A stretch of 64,000 nucleotides of DNA from Butyricicoccus_B sp017886875 (GCA_963931655.1 OZ007036.1:310001-374000), one strand, 5' to 3'. Counted from the stretch's first letter, positions 53,115-61,728 are shown. Notes: generated by a model from the sequence alone, not told the origin. A program made the numbers and translations.

Positions 53115-54713
53115 ATGAAAAAAGTTGCTGCATACGCACGTGTAAGTACAGATAAGGATGACCAAGCAAATTCGTTTGAATCACAGATTAAATATTTTAA
53201 GGATTACATAAATAGAGAAGCTGGTTGGGAGTTAGTTAAAATCTATTCTGATGAGGGATTGTCGGGTACTCAAACGACAAAGCGTCAAGGTTTCAATGAG
53301 ATGATAAATGATGCGTTAGCGGGTAAAATAGATATTATAATAACAAAGGAAGTTTCTCGTTTTGCACGTAATGTACTTGATTCAATTAAGTATACAAGAA
53401 AACTTAAAGAAAACGGTGTTTCTGTTCGTTTTGTACTTGATGGTATTGATACTGAACAGGTAGACGCTGAGTTGAGATTGACTATAATGTCAGCATTAGC
53501 ACAAGAGGAAAGCCGTAAAACGTCTGAGCGTGTTAAATGGGGTCAAAAGCGTCAGATGGAGAAGGGCGTTGTTTTTGGACGTTCATTACTTGGTTATAAA
53601 GTTGAAAATGGCAAATTGTATTTAGTAGAAGAAGAAGCGGAAATTGTGCGGTTAATATTTCACAAGTATCTAGTTGAGGGAAAAGGAACTCATATTATCG
53701 CTCGTGAGCTAAAAGAAGCGGGTATTGAGCCTTACAATCCTAATGGTCATAAAAAGTTTAAAAACAGTTGGTCAAATACAGTAATTTTAAGGATTTTGAG
53801 AAACGAAAAATACGTCGGTGATTTATGTCAAAAAAAGACATTTACACAAAATTATCTCGACCACAAAAAGCGTTATAATCGTGGCGAAGAAGATATGGTG
53901 TATATAAAAGACCATCACCCAGAAATAGCAATTATAGACCGAACAACTTGGAACGAAACTCAAAAAGAATTACAGCGTAGAAGTCCATCAGCGGAGCAAA
54001 AGTTAAAGCATAGTAACAGGTATTGGGCAAGTGGTAAGATTTTTTGCGGCGAGTGCGGTCAGAGTTTCATAGGAAGAAGGAAAAAAACTTCATCTGGTTA
54101 CACAAAGGCTTGGGCTTGCAGTACACATGCTCATGCTACAGGTTTTAGAAAAACTGAATGCAGTATGAGTGAGTGGGCAAGCGATAAAAGTTTGAAAACA
54201 TGTGTATTATATGCTTTAAATCTGTTAATTGATGATAAAGATGCTATTTTGAAAGAGATTAGGCGTGAAATATTGGGTATACAAAACAAAACTCAAAATA
54301 AATCAGATGATATAGAGAATAAAATTGAAATATTAGAGAATAAAAAAGTTAAGTTAATAGATTTAAGGTTAGCGGGTGAAATAACTTCTGATGAGTTAAA
54401 AATTCAAAAAGAACATATAGATAATGAGATTGATGAACTTAAAGATAGACTTAATAATAATAACAATAGGTCTGGTGTATTGCAGTTAAACCGAATTCAA
54501 GCAATTTTTTCTGAGATTGATAAAATACTAAGTTTTGACTATCAAGATGTGGATTCAGTTTTGGGTACTATTCTTGAAAAAATTATAGTATATGAAGGAC
54601 ATAAACTAGAAATATACTTAAAAGATATACCTTTTGTGTTTGAGATTGTATACAAGTCAACGGGACGACTTGAAACTTATCGAACAGAAATATTAAGTTG
54701 TGAAATAATATGA
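53115..54713 (+). CDS. Large serine recombinase of the element
   Basis: 532 residues. The resolvase domain (about 1-150) has the catalytic Ser in AAYARVSTDKDDQ and EVSRFARNVLDS; the recombinase domain (about 160-270) has FGRSLLGYKVENGK; a zinc ribbon beta domain follows with FCGECGQSF and a distant Cys pair; a coiled coil (about 395-460) and a short C-terminal beta region complete the family layout. SpoIVCA, which removes skin from sigK, has the same architecture. GGGAG precedes the ATG. A terminator and attR follow within 100 bp, so recombinase and site form one cassette. Confidence 0.95.
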   Translation: MKKVAAYARVSTDKDDQANSFESQIKYFKDYINREAGWELVKIYSDEGLSGTQTTKRQGFNEMINDALAGKIDIIITKEVSRFARNVLDSIKYTRKLKENGVSVRFVLDGIDTEQVDAELRLTIMSALAQEESRKTSERVKWGQKRQMEKGVVFGRSLLGYKVENGKLYLVEEEAEIVRLIFHKYLVEGKGTHIIARELKEAGIEPYNPNGHKKFKNSWSNTVILRILRNEKYVGDLCQKKTFTQNYLDHKKRYNRGEEDMVYIKDHHPEIAIIDRTTWNETQKELQRRSPSAEQKLKHSNRYWASGKIFCGECGQSFIGRRKKTSSGYTKAWACSTHAHATGFRKTECSMSEWASDKSLKTCVLYALNLLIDDKDAILKEIRREILGIQNKTQNKSDDIENKIEILENKKVKLIDLRLAGEITSDELKIQKEHIDNEIDELKDRLNNNNNRSGVLQLNRIQAIFSEIDKILSFDYQDVDSVLGTILEKIIVYEGHKLEIYLKDIPFVFEIVYKSTGRLETYRTEILSCEII

Positions 54714-54716
54714 TTT

Positions 54717-54758
54717 AAGAGTAATAATGGCTAAATTATGCTATTATTACTCTTTTTT
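54717..54758 (+). terminator. Intrinsic terminator of the recombinase gene
   Basis: AAGAGTAATAATGGC pairs with GCTATTATTACTCTT with one mismatch, followed by seven T. It isolates the recombinase from the cotJC 3' part. Confidence 0.85.
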
Positions 54759-54783
54759 TATTCGTATTTTGATTTTTGTTATA

Positions 54784-54835
54784 AAGGTGCATTATAGATA
54801 CTTATATAGGTACAGAAGAATTAGCTCATCAAGAA
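54784..54835. repeat. attR of the cotJC element
   Basis: The left half (54784-54808) is the end of the element, the right half (from 54811) is cotJC. The core ATATAGGTA lies at 54804-54812 with the GG at 54809-54810. The element arm here mirrors the arm in attL at 23 of 25 positions. Confidence 0.85.
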
Positions 54836-55048
54836 ATGATAGCAGCTATTGTATATCAGTTAACTAGAAATTTAACTCCAGAACAAATTAAACGAGATGG
54901 TTTTGATGCATATTTTGTAGACCATACAACAGGTATATTCCCACAATCAGCTTCTGGTTTGCCATTTAGTACCGCTGCAATACAGTGTAAAGGTGATGCT
55001 ATTACTGATTTGTTTGAGGACTTAGCAGCAGATGCTATAGTTTTATAA
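54809..55048 (+). pseudogene. cotJC: CotJC, 3' part, truncated
   Basis: From the GG core the frame reads GTEELAHQEMIAAIVYQL, restoring the ExxH metal motif, and continues as CotJC (FSTAAIQCKGDAITDLFED). Family homology ends at LAAD; four other residues and a TAA follow. The last 50 or so residues of normal CotJC, which hold the remaining Glu and His ligands of the manganese catalase fold, are absent. So even an excised gene would give an incomplete enzyme, unless the missing part lies beyond a second junction. Before rejoining, this part has no start signal of its own. Confidence 0.85.
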
Positions 55049-55075
55049 GAACAAATTAAATATATTAAAAGTCTA

Positions 55076-55126
55076 TTGACAAATAACGTCTACAAGTGTA
55101 AACTATAAATGTCTACAAAGGTAGAA
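55076..55126 (+). promoter_or_regulatory. Promoter with two BlaI-type operators
   Basis: TTGACA at 55076-55081 is followed at 17 bp by TAAACT as a weak -10. Two boxes, GTCTACAAGTGTAAAC (55088-55103) and GTCTACAAAGGTAGAA (55111-55126), overlap and follow it, 23 bp apart. Both contain the TACA/TGTA-type dyad known from BlaI/MecI operators. The BlaI-like gene directly downstream suggests autoregulation. Confidence 0.7.
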
Positions 55127-55150
55127 TAAATAATTGGAGATGTATAACGA

Positions 55151-55519
55151 GTGTGTATGGATATTAGTATAGGAAAAGCAGAGCTTGAAATAATGAAAGT
55201 TCTGTGGAAGTCAAAAAAGCCACTTAGTTCAGCAGAAATTGGAAAGGCGGTTGAAAATCATGATTGGAAGCGTACAACTATAGCTACATTTTTAGCAAGA
55301 TTATTAGACAAAGGTGCAATATCAGCTGAACAACAAGGAAAATCATTATATTATACTCCAATAATTACAGCAAAGGAATATAAAAAATCGCAGGTTAAAA
55401 ATTTAATTAAAAATGTTTTTGATGGTTCATCACAAGATTTAGTAGCATCTCTTTTTGAAGAAAAAGCGTTAACAGATGAAGACATAGAGGAGTTGAAATC
55501 TATTTTTAAGGGGTTTTAA
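55151..55519 (+). CDS. BlaI/MecI/CopY family transcriptional repressor
   Basis: 122 residues. Winged helix with ELEIMKVLWKSKKPLSSAEIG and TTIATFLARLLDKGAIS; the C-terminal helices for dimerisation contain SLFEEKALTDEDIEELKSIF. The start is GTG at 55151 or ATG at 55157; neither has perfect spacing to GGAG. The gene is preceded by a promoter with two matching operators and followed after 3 bp by its BlaR1-like partner. It is a second, separate pair from the one near 6-7 kb. Confidence 0.9.
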   Translation: MCMDISIGKAELEIMKVLWKSKKPLSSAEIGKAVENHDWKRTTIATFLARLLDKGAISAEQQGKSLYYTPIITAKEYKKSQVKNLIKNVFDGSSQDLVASLFEEKALTDEDIEELKSIFKGF

Positions 55520-55522
55520 TAT

Positions 55523-57217
55523 ATGTTAAATGATATATTTAAATCTGTTTTAATATCAACATTTTCAGGTTCAGTTTTAGTTTTGGTAATAATGCTATTA
55601 AAACCAATTACAAGAAGAATTTTCGGGTATAAATGGAATTATTATATATGGCTTATTGTGCTTTTAGTTATGATTTTTCCATTTAGTGTAAAGCAATATA
55701 AAGAGTTTGATATTTCACTAGAAAAAACGGGTGAGGTTTTAATTAATGAGATAGATGTTAAGCCAAATAATTACAATATTATACAGCAAAATAATATACA
55801 AAACACTACAGATAAAAATGTTAAAGTTAATAATACTGATATTATTCAAACAGTATGGATTTTAGGTGTTTTTATAACATTACTTATAAATATTATTTCT
55901 TATCTGAAAATGCTTATAAAAATAAAAAAATATTCGGTTTTAATATCATTACCTGAGATAAAAAGATATACAAAACGAAAACTTTCAGTAAGAGTGTGTC
56001 AGAATATATCTTCACCATTTATAATAGATATATTTAATCCTATATTGGTGTTACCAGATATAGAATTCACAAATATACAATTAGATAATATTTTAAGGCA
56101 TGAAATAACACATTTAAAAAGAAATGATATTATTTATAAATGGTTTTCTGTATTTGTAAGATGTATACACTGGTTTAATCCATTTGCGTACTACATATCA
56201 AAACAAATAAATATAGAATGTGAAATTTCATGTGATTTATCTGTTGTAGAACATATGAATAAAGCTGAAAAAATAGATTATGTAAATACAATTATTGATA
56301 TTGTAAGTATAAATAACAAAAGTAGAAATCTTCCTGTATTAAAGATGATTGAAAGTAAAAAAATGCTGGAAAGGAGATTTATTATGATTAAGAACAATAA
56401 AAAGACAAGTAAAATAATGTCTATAATATCTTTTTTAATGTCCATTATAATTTTATCATCAACAGCATTTGCAAATGGCATTTTGTCAGGAATAATTAAA
56501 GATGAATATGCAGCTTTAGTCACAAATAATGGACAAACTATGGAGTTTAAAAATCAACCATTTATAAAAAATGGTGAGTTATATGTGCCACTTCGTGAAA
56601 CTCTTGAAAATTTGAATTTTATGGATAATGAGGAAAGCTCAATAACATGGGAAAGTGGTAATATAAAAATAGTTCTTGCTGAAAAGTCACAAGACACAAT
56701 AATTCTTTATCATTATAAAATAACTATAGAAAAAGCAGAAATAATCGAAAATGCGACATATAGCCTTTCAGGACAAGATATGTCAATGATAATATATATG
56801 ACAAATGCACCTATACTCAAAAATTCGGTTACATATGTTCCATATGAATATATAAGACATATGGCATCAAATATAGTAGGTCAAAGTTATGTAAATAATG
56901 AACTAGGGTTTGCAATGGTAATCCCAAAGGATTGGAATTGTAGTATAGTAGATAATCCTTATTCATCAGAAGGTGTTATAATAGAAACATCTTGGGGCGG
57001 AATAGTGTGTTTTATATTTAGAGAGACTTTAGAAGATTGGGAAAAATATAAAAATGAAAGTCCAGTTGAGCAAATAGTGTTAGCACAAAACGATAAGTAT
57101 GTATATAAAATGATTATGGCAAGCGATGTTCAGTATGATATTCAAAACAAGGAACAAGTTGAAAAATATAATTATATTAGGAGCAATATAGATAAGCTTA
57201 AAATAGAATTGTTATAA
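55523..57217 (+). CDS. BlaR1-like M56 metallopeptidase with C-terminal stalk-type domain
   Basis: 564 residues. Membrane helices near 10-30, 35-55 and 110-130; zinc motif in LRHEITHLKRNDI (HExxH) with the later Glu in EISCDLSVVEHM; a fourth helix near 295-315. The outer part (about 320-455) resembles the copper amine oxidase-like N-terminal (stalk) domain, with NGELYVPLRETLENL and VTYVPYEYIRHM. A last domain (about 460-560) has GFAMVIPKDWNC. No penicillin-binding domain. It probably senses envelope stress by the outer domains and cleaves the BlaI partner. Confidence 0.85.
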   Translation: MLNDIFKSVLISTFSGSVLVLVIMLLKPITRRIFGYKWNYYIWLIVLLVMIFPFSVKQYKEFDISLEKTGEVLINEIDVKPNNYNIIQQNNIQNTTDKNVKVNNTDIIQTVWILGVFITLLINIISYLKMLIKIKKYSVLISLPEIKRYTKRKLSVRVCQNISSPFIIDIFNPILVLPDIEFTNIQLDNILRHEITHLKRNDIIYKWFSVFVRCIHWFNPFAYYISKQINIECEISCDLSVVEHMNKAEKIDYVNTIIDIVSINNKSRNLPVLKMIESKKMLERRFIMIKNNKKTSKIMSIISFLMSIIILSSTAFANGILSGIIKDEYAALVTNNGQTMEFKNQPFIKNGELYVPLRETLENLNFMDNEESSITWESGNIKIVLAEKSQDTIILYHYKITIEKAEIIENATYSLSGQDMSMIIYMTNAPILKNSVTYVPYEYIRHMASNIVGQSYVNNELGFAMVIPKDWNCSIVDNPYSSEGVIIETSWGGIVCFIFRETLEDWEKYKNESPVEQIVLAQNDKYVYKMIMASDVQYDIQNKEQVEKYNYIRSNIDKLKIELL

Positions 57218-57223
57218 AAAAAC

Positions 57224-57255
57224 AAACGGCAACATTTTTTGTTGCCGTTTATTTT
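57224..57255. terminator. Bidirectional intrinsic terminator
   Basis: AAACGGCAAC pairs perfectly with GTTGCCGTTT around a 7-base loop; A and T flanks serve the convergent BlaR1-like and chemoreceptor genes. Confidence 0.9.
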
Positions 57256-57270
57256 ATACGAAAAATTACA

Positions 57271-58947
57271 TTATCTTAGTTTAAATTGAGATACAAGTTC
57301 TTTTAAGCGACCTGCTTGTTCACCTAAATCAACACTTGCAGCAGCACTTTCTTCTGAAGTTGCTGAATTAGTTTGAACAACAACAGAAATTTGATTTATG
57401 CCTTCACTTATTTGTGAAATTGCTTCAGATTGTTCCTTAACACTGCAAGAAATATCACCCATAAGTTTATCACTTCTTTGAATACCTTCTACTACATTAG
57501 CCAAAGCATCTGCTGTTTGAGAGGCGATATTAACACCCTTATCGACCGCGTGTGACGAAATTTCAATAATCTGTGAAGTTTGCTGGCTTGCTTGGGCACT
57601 TTTACTAGCCAAATTTCTAACCTCATCAGCAACAACAGCAAAGCCTTTACCAGCAGCACCAGCTCTTGCGGCTTCAACCGCTGCATTAAGTGCAAGAATA
57701 TTTGTTTGGAATGCTATATCTTCAATAGTTTTTATAATAGCCACGATTTTTTTAGAAGCCTCTCTAATTTCGTTCATAGCATCTGTCATCTCGTTCATCA
57801 TTTCATTACACTTATAAACTTCCATATTGGAATTATCAATTTCATTCATAGCTTCTTGAACAGATGTCTCAGTTCCCTTAATTTGATTAGAAACATCATT
57901 AATTGTTGCAGCAAGTTCTTGTACAACAGAAGCTTGTTCTGTAGAGCCTTGAGCTAGTGCCTGAGCACCATTTGCAACTTGAGATGCATTTGAATTAACT
58001 TGTTGTGCTGAATCATCAATGCTATATAAAGTGCTATTAAGAGAAGATATAATATTTTCAAGTGCATTTTTGATTTCGGAAAACTCACCAACATATTGTA
58101 ATGTAACTTTTTGAGTAAGGTTACCCTTTGATATTTCAGATAATTTATCTTTTATATCAACTATGTATGAAGACAATGCCTTTCTAGTAGTTTGCATGGA
58201 ACTAATTAACATACCAAGTTCAGATGTATCAGCTTGTAGTTCTGATTGTGTTGTCAAATTACCTTTAGACATTTCAAGCATTTCTTTTTGTATCTTATTT
58301 ATTGGGTTTATAATACGTTTACGAGTTAGTACTATACCAAAAATTTGAGAAACAATAGTACCTATACATACAATAATAGCCAAAACTTTTAAAACTGAGC
58401 TCATAGCCATTCTTGAATTGATTTCGTTTTCAGTTCTAGTTTGAAGATTTTCTAAAAGTTGGTCTTGTAATGCATGAATTTTAGATAATGTATTAGAATA
58501 ATCATTTCCATAAACATAACTTATTGCTGATGCGTTATTACCAACACTAACTTCTTCCATAGCACTTGTTTCTAATGGTACAAGCTCATTAGATAAATTA
58601 GACATTTCAGTTATTATTGCTAATTCATCGTCTGTAATTCCAATATCCTCCATAGCTTGAACACTTTTTTCACGATTTTTATCAGTGTTCACTTCTTGCA
58701 TATATTCGTTATAATAAGTTTGGTTTCCTGTAACAGCATATGCTCTAACTTTTTCAGTTAATAATGCAGACGCATCAATAAACTGTTGAGCATAGTTGTT
58801 CAAAAAAAGCTGATTTTGAGCACTAGTCAAAGTTAGCTCATGAAAAGTTATAACCATAGTAAAAAAGATTATTACTAATACTGCAAATGTAATAGTTATA
58901 CCATTTAAAATGCTTGTTAAAGTAGATTGTTTTATTGCTCGTTTCAT
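57271..58947 (-). CDS. Methyl-accepting chemotaxis protein
   Basis: 558 residues. Helix one (about 18-40), an extracytoplasmic four-helix-bundle-type domain (about 41-185), helix two (about 188-210), HAMP (about 211-265), and the signalling domain with the hairpin tip IEDIAFQTNILALNAAVEA and AGAAGKGFAVVADEVRNLA. The methylation helices flank it. ATG at 58947 follows AAAGGAAAAAG; an earlier in-frame ATG lacks such a site. It signals to CheA; the FapA-CheX-CheY operon at 20-23 kb may belong to the same network. The ligand is unknown. Confidence 0.93.
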   Translation of the reverse strand: MKRAIKQSTLTSILNGITITFAVLVIIFFTMVITFHELTLTSAQNQLFLNNYAQQFIDASALLTEKVRAYAVTGNQTYYNEYMQEVNTDKNREKSVQAMEDIGITDDELAIITEMSNLSNELVPLETSAMEEVSVGNNASAISYVYGNDYSNTLSKIHALQDQLLENLQTRTENEINSRMAMSSVLKVLAIIVCIGTIVSQIFGIVLTRKRIINPINKIQKEMLEMSKGNLTTQSELQADTSELGMLISSMQTTRKALSSYIVDIKDKLSEISKGNLTQKVTLQYVGEFSEIKNALENIISSLNSTLYSIDDSAQQVNSNASQVANGAQALAQGSTEQASVVQELAATINDVSNQIKGTETSVQEAMNEIDNSNMEVYKCNEMMNEMTDAMNEIREASKKIVAIIKTIEDIAFQTNILALNAAVEAARAGAAGKGFAVVADEVRNLASKSAQASQQTSQIIEISSHAVDKGVNIASQTADALANVVEGIQRSDKLMGDISCSVKEQSEAISQISEGINQISVVVQTNSATSEESAAASVDLGEQAGRLKELVSQFKLR

Positions 58948-59110
58948 AATCTTTTTCCTTTCACACTTTATAAATAAAGACAAGAAATATAAAGCTTAAA
59001 AATATATTTACGTTAACAAAATTTTAACATTTTAAACAATATATTGTCAAGCGAATAAATATATTCAGTCAACTATGTTAAAAAATGTAAAAATAATTTT
59101 TATTGCAATA

Positions 59111-59142
59111 AAAAATGACAACAAATATTGCTGTCATTTTTA
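59111..59142 (-). terminator. Intrinsic terminator
   Basis: AAAAATGACA pairs with TGTCATTTTT around a loop, giving a T-run on both strands. It lies just after the collapsed glycosyltransferase-like gene. Confidence 0.8.
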
Positions 59143-59147
59143 AATGT

Positions 59148-59676
59148 TTAATATTCTATTAAAGGCATAAGTTGATTTTTACAAATCCAATCAAGATTAT
59201 ATTTATATCTAGCCATAGTTTTAGCATTTAAGCATTTGTCTTCTCTCATTAGATTTACTATTATATTGCTATGTTCTTCATAATAAGCTTTTTCTGATGG
59301 CTATATTATGCACTAAATGCCAACCTTGATATAAAATATCATGCATTATACATACATCTACATCTTTTAGATATTTTATATAATCATTAGCGATTACATC
59401 AGCTTCTTGAAAGAAAGTGTCATGTACTTTACCATTTGGGGAGGAGTAATCATACCACTGTATATTTTTACCATTGAGAGTGTTGGTTATTTTAACCCAT
59501 TCAATTCTTTTATCACTAAAAACACCAAATCTATCACTATCTGGACAGTTTTCACTTACTAAAACTTTAATATTAACATTTTCGTTAAGTAACATTTTTA
59601 TTTGGTCAGCAACTACATTTACAAGTGAATATATAGTTGATAGACCATTAAACATTGTTAAAATTGCAATATTCAT
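59148..59676 (-). pseudogene. Glycosyltransferase-like gene with large internal deletion
   Basis: The first 130 residues (MNIAILTMFNGLSTIYSLVN, then VLVSENCPDSDRFG and VCIMHDILYQGWH) look like the N-terminal Rossmann-type half of a GT4-style glycosyltransferase. Near 59290 the frame changes and the sequence jumps to a typical C-terminal end: PSEKAYYEEHSNIIV and LDWICKNQLMPLIEY. The middle, probably more than 200 residues with the donor-binding site, is missing. The product could not be active. Spore- or surface-glycosylation is a possible ancestral role, given the next gene. Confidence 0.65.
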
Positions 59677-59704
59677 ATTTAGATAACCTACTTTCTTATT
59701 AAAA

Positions 59705-59737
59705 TTTTGGCGTAACCAATAAAAGGTTACGCCAAAA
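59705..59737. terminator. Strong hairpin
   Basis: A perfect 13-bp stem, TTTTGGCGTAACC with its complement, has a 7-base loop. It follows the 100-residue gene on the minus strand; the tail after the stem is AAAATTTT, so termination is probable but not classical. Confidence 0.6.
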
Positions 59738-59743
59738 CTAGCG

Positions 59744-60046
59744 TTATTTTAATTTCTTACAATCACAAGAACATTCTTTAAATAAATCTATTTTATCCTT
59801 GAGTATCATTTCAAGATTAGAAATGGAGTTTACCATGGCTTCAACAGATTTGTTAGTTTCTAGTAATATTTCAGCAGTTGCATTTTCCATAGCAACCACT
59901 CTTTGAATTTTCTCGCCTTCAGCATTTAGAATGTGAGAAAGTGCGGTTTCCTCAAGTGCAACAGATTGAATAATGTCAGTAATAGTCTGACTTCTAGTTG
60001 TTGTGCTTGATGTGATAACTGGCATTCCCATAATTACTTCAGCCAC
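59744..60046 (-). CDS. Small protein of spore-surface type
   Basis: 100 residues, or 95 from the ATG at 60031; neither start has a good ribosome site. The core VALEETALSHILNAEGEKIQ and TNKSVEAMVNSISNLEMIL resembles a module that I recall at the ends of clostridial collagen-like or exosporium-type proteins. A Cys-rich tail (CSCDCKK) could cross-link or bind metal. A coat or exosporium role is suggested by resemblance only. It lies upstream of the collapsed glycosyltransferase-like gene, a common pairing for glycosylated surface proteins. Confidence 0.6.
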   Translation of the reverse strand: MAEVIMGMPVITSSTTTRSQTITDIIQSVALEETALSHILNAEGEKIQRVVAMENATAEILLETNKSVEAMVNSISNLEMILKDKIDLFKECSCDCKKLK

Positions 60047-60125
60047 TTAATTTATATTGATTGAGCTTTCGCTCGATAATATACTATGCAAGCTGAGATA
60101 TAAAGTTGACTAAATTTTTGAAAAT

Positions 60126-60842
60126 TTAAGGTATAAGTCCTAATTGTCTAGCTCTGCGTTTTACAGCATTTTCATTTCTTTTTAGATAAAGACATATTTC
60201 TTTCATAGGTGTATTTTGGTTTATAGCATTTATTAGATATTTTTCATGTTCAAGTTTCCAAGATTGTCCTTGTAATGAAAAGCTACTTTTATTAAAATCA
60301 AGCATAGCATTTATATTATCAACTATAAAATGTTGAGCTTCATTGTTATATACAACGACATGATATATACGATATGGGTTACTTCTTTCCTCTACACTAA
60401 TACCCATGTCAATGCCAATTTTTGTAGGGCGTTTTCTTATATTACCATCTTCATTTATTATTTCTTCAAGCAAACCTAAAGAAATTAACCAAATATTAAA
60501 ATGTCTTGCTTGAAGTTTTATCATATTTTCGCTTTCTCTTAATACATTAAGTCTATATGCTATTTCACTGATAGATATTGGTGAGCTAGAAAAATCAAAA
60601 TGAGCTTTTTTGTTTTCAGAAATTGAAAAAGGGATTTTCTTTTCTTTCTTTTTGTTGTTTTTAGTTCCACCATTATCAATGACATTTTGTAATATATCTC
60701 CAACAAAATAAAGACATCTTGAAATTCTAACATTATTTATTATATCATTGTCGTTTATGGTTTGACCATTTAGAGGATTTATTCCTTTTGCTAAGTAATC
60801 AATATACATTTTAGCTCTTTTAATAGTTTCAAGTTCAGTCAT
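60126..60842 (-). CDS. Conserved unknown protein with C-terminal SANT/Myb-like helix-turn-helix
   Basis: 238 residues. The N-terminal part has YLAKGINPLNGQTINDND and VRISRCLYFVGDILQNVI, which I recall from a widespread clostridial family of unknown function. The last 55 residues look like a small DNA-binding three-helix unit: WKLEHEKYLINAINQ, MKEICLYLKRNENAVKRRARQLGLIP. So a link to DNA is likely. The upstream region is short and shared with the divergent EFR1 gene. It could be a regulator or a helicase-associated factor. Confidence 0.65.
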   Translation of the reverse strand: MTELETIKRAKMYIDYLAKGINPLNGQTINDNDIINNVRISRCLYFVGDILQNVIDNGGTKNNKKKEKKIPFSISENKKAHFDFSSSPISISEIAYRLNVLRESENMIKLQARHFNIWLISLGLLEEIINEDGNIRKRPTKIGIDMGISVEERSNPYRIYHVVVYNNEAQHFIVDNINAMLDFNKSSFSLQGQSWKLEHEKYLINAINQNTPMKEICLYLKRNENAVKRRARQLGLIP

Positions 60843-60967
60843 ATCAAATTCACCCCAATCATTTACAATATTATATCAATTTGTAAAAAGCATATCAATT
60901 AGAAATATATTTATAAAAATATTTTTTAGTGTATAATGGTAGTAATAATGATAGGGAAGTGTTAATT

Positions 60968-61723
60968 ATGATTTTTTATTTTAGTGGCACAGGTAATAGT
61001 AAATATTGTGCAGATATGCTTGCGGATAAATTAGAGGATATAGTGATAAATACAGCCGATTATATAAAAAAAGATGGTAAATTTAATTCAGATAAACCTT
61101 TAATATTTGTTTGTCCAACATATGCATGGAAAATTCCAAAAGTATTTGCTGATTTTATAAAAAAATCAAACTTTTCAGGCGATAATAATGCATATTTTAT
61201 TATGACTTGTGGTGGAGAAACAGGTAATGCAAAAAAAGAAATTACAGATTTATGTATGCAAAAAGGGTTTATATATAGAGGTTTATTACCTATAGTTATG
61301 CCAGATAATTATATAGTGTTATTTCCAGCACCAAAAGAAGAACAAATATCGCAAATGATTGAAAAGTCTCATAAAAAGATAAATGATAACATAAATATAA
61401 TAAAAAAGCTTGGTAATTTTAAACGTTTAAATACTAACGCTTTTGATAATTTAAAATCTGGTGCAATAAATACAGGAATGTATAAATTTTTTATTAAAAC
61501 GAAGAAATTTAAGGTGGAAAATACTTGTATATCATGTGGCAAATGTGAAAAAGTTTGTCCACTTAATAATATCAAGCTTATAAATAATAAACCAGTATGG
61601 GGTAATGACTGTACACATTGTATGGCATGTATATCATATTGCCCAGTAAGTGCTATTGATTATGGAAAAGCTACAAAGGGAAAAAGAAGATATACATGCT
61701 GTGAATATAAAAAAGAAAGGTAG
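60968..61723 (+). CDS. EFR1-type flavodoxin-ferredoxin fusion
   Basis: 251 residues. The N-terminal flavodoxin fold (about 1-150) has the phosphate loop FYFSGTGNSKYCADML and MTCGGETGNA. The C-terminal part binds two 4Fe-4S clusters through CISCGKCEKVCP and CTHCMACISYCP. It is an electron carrier common in anaerobic Clostridia; the partner enzymes are unknown. ATG at 60968 follows GGGAAGTG and gives the canonical start. The EcsC gene follows after 5 bp, so the two are one operon. Confidence 0.9.
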   Translation: MIFYFSGTGNSKYCADMLADKLEDIVINTADYIKKDGKFNSDKPLIFVCPTYAWKIPKVFADFIKKSNFSGDNNAYFIMTCGGETGNAKKEITDLCMQKGFIYRGLLPIVMPDNYIVLFPAPKEEQISQMIEKSHKKINDNINIIKKLGNFKRLNTNAFDNLKSGAINTGMYKFFIKTKKFKVENTCISCGKCEKVCPLNNIKLINNKPVWGNDCTHCMACISYCPVSAIDYGKATKGKRRYTCCEYKKER

Positions 61724-61728
61724 AAAAA

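Larger units (their letters stand above)
37871..54808. mobile_element. 16.9-kb serine-recombinase element inside cotJC
   Basis: The boundaries follow from the split cotJC reading frame, the 9-bp direct repeat and the palindromic joined ends. A large serine recombinase is the last gene at the right end and reads outward. Cargo includes SLOG and phage-type regulator genes, an HNH gene, a restriction-modification pair, a resolvase, an AAA ATPase and three LRR genes. No capsid, tail, terminase or conjugation genes are seen, so it is neither a complete prophage nor a conjugative element. The layout resembles the skin elements of sigK, which are cut out in the mother cell during sporulation. Actual excision is not shown by the sequence. 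Confidence 0.9.

Noticed and set aside
37871..54808. Complete prophage or conjugative element
   Set aside because: No terminase, portal, capsid, tail, lysis, relaxase or type IV secretion gene was seen; only regulators, recombinases and cargo.
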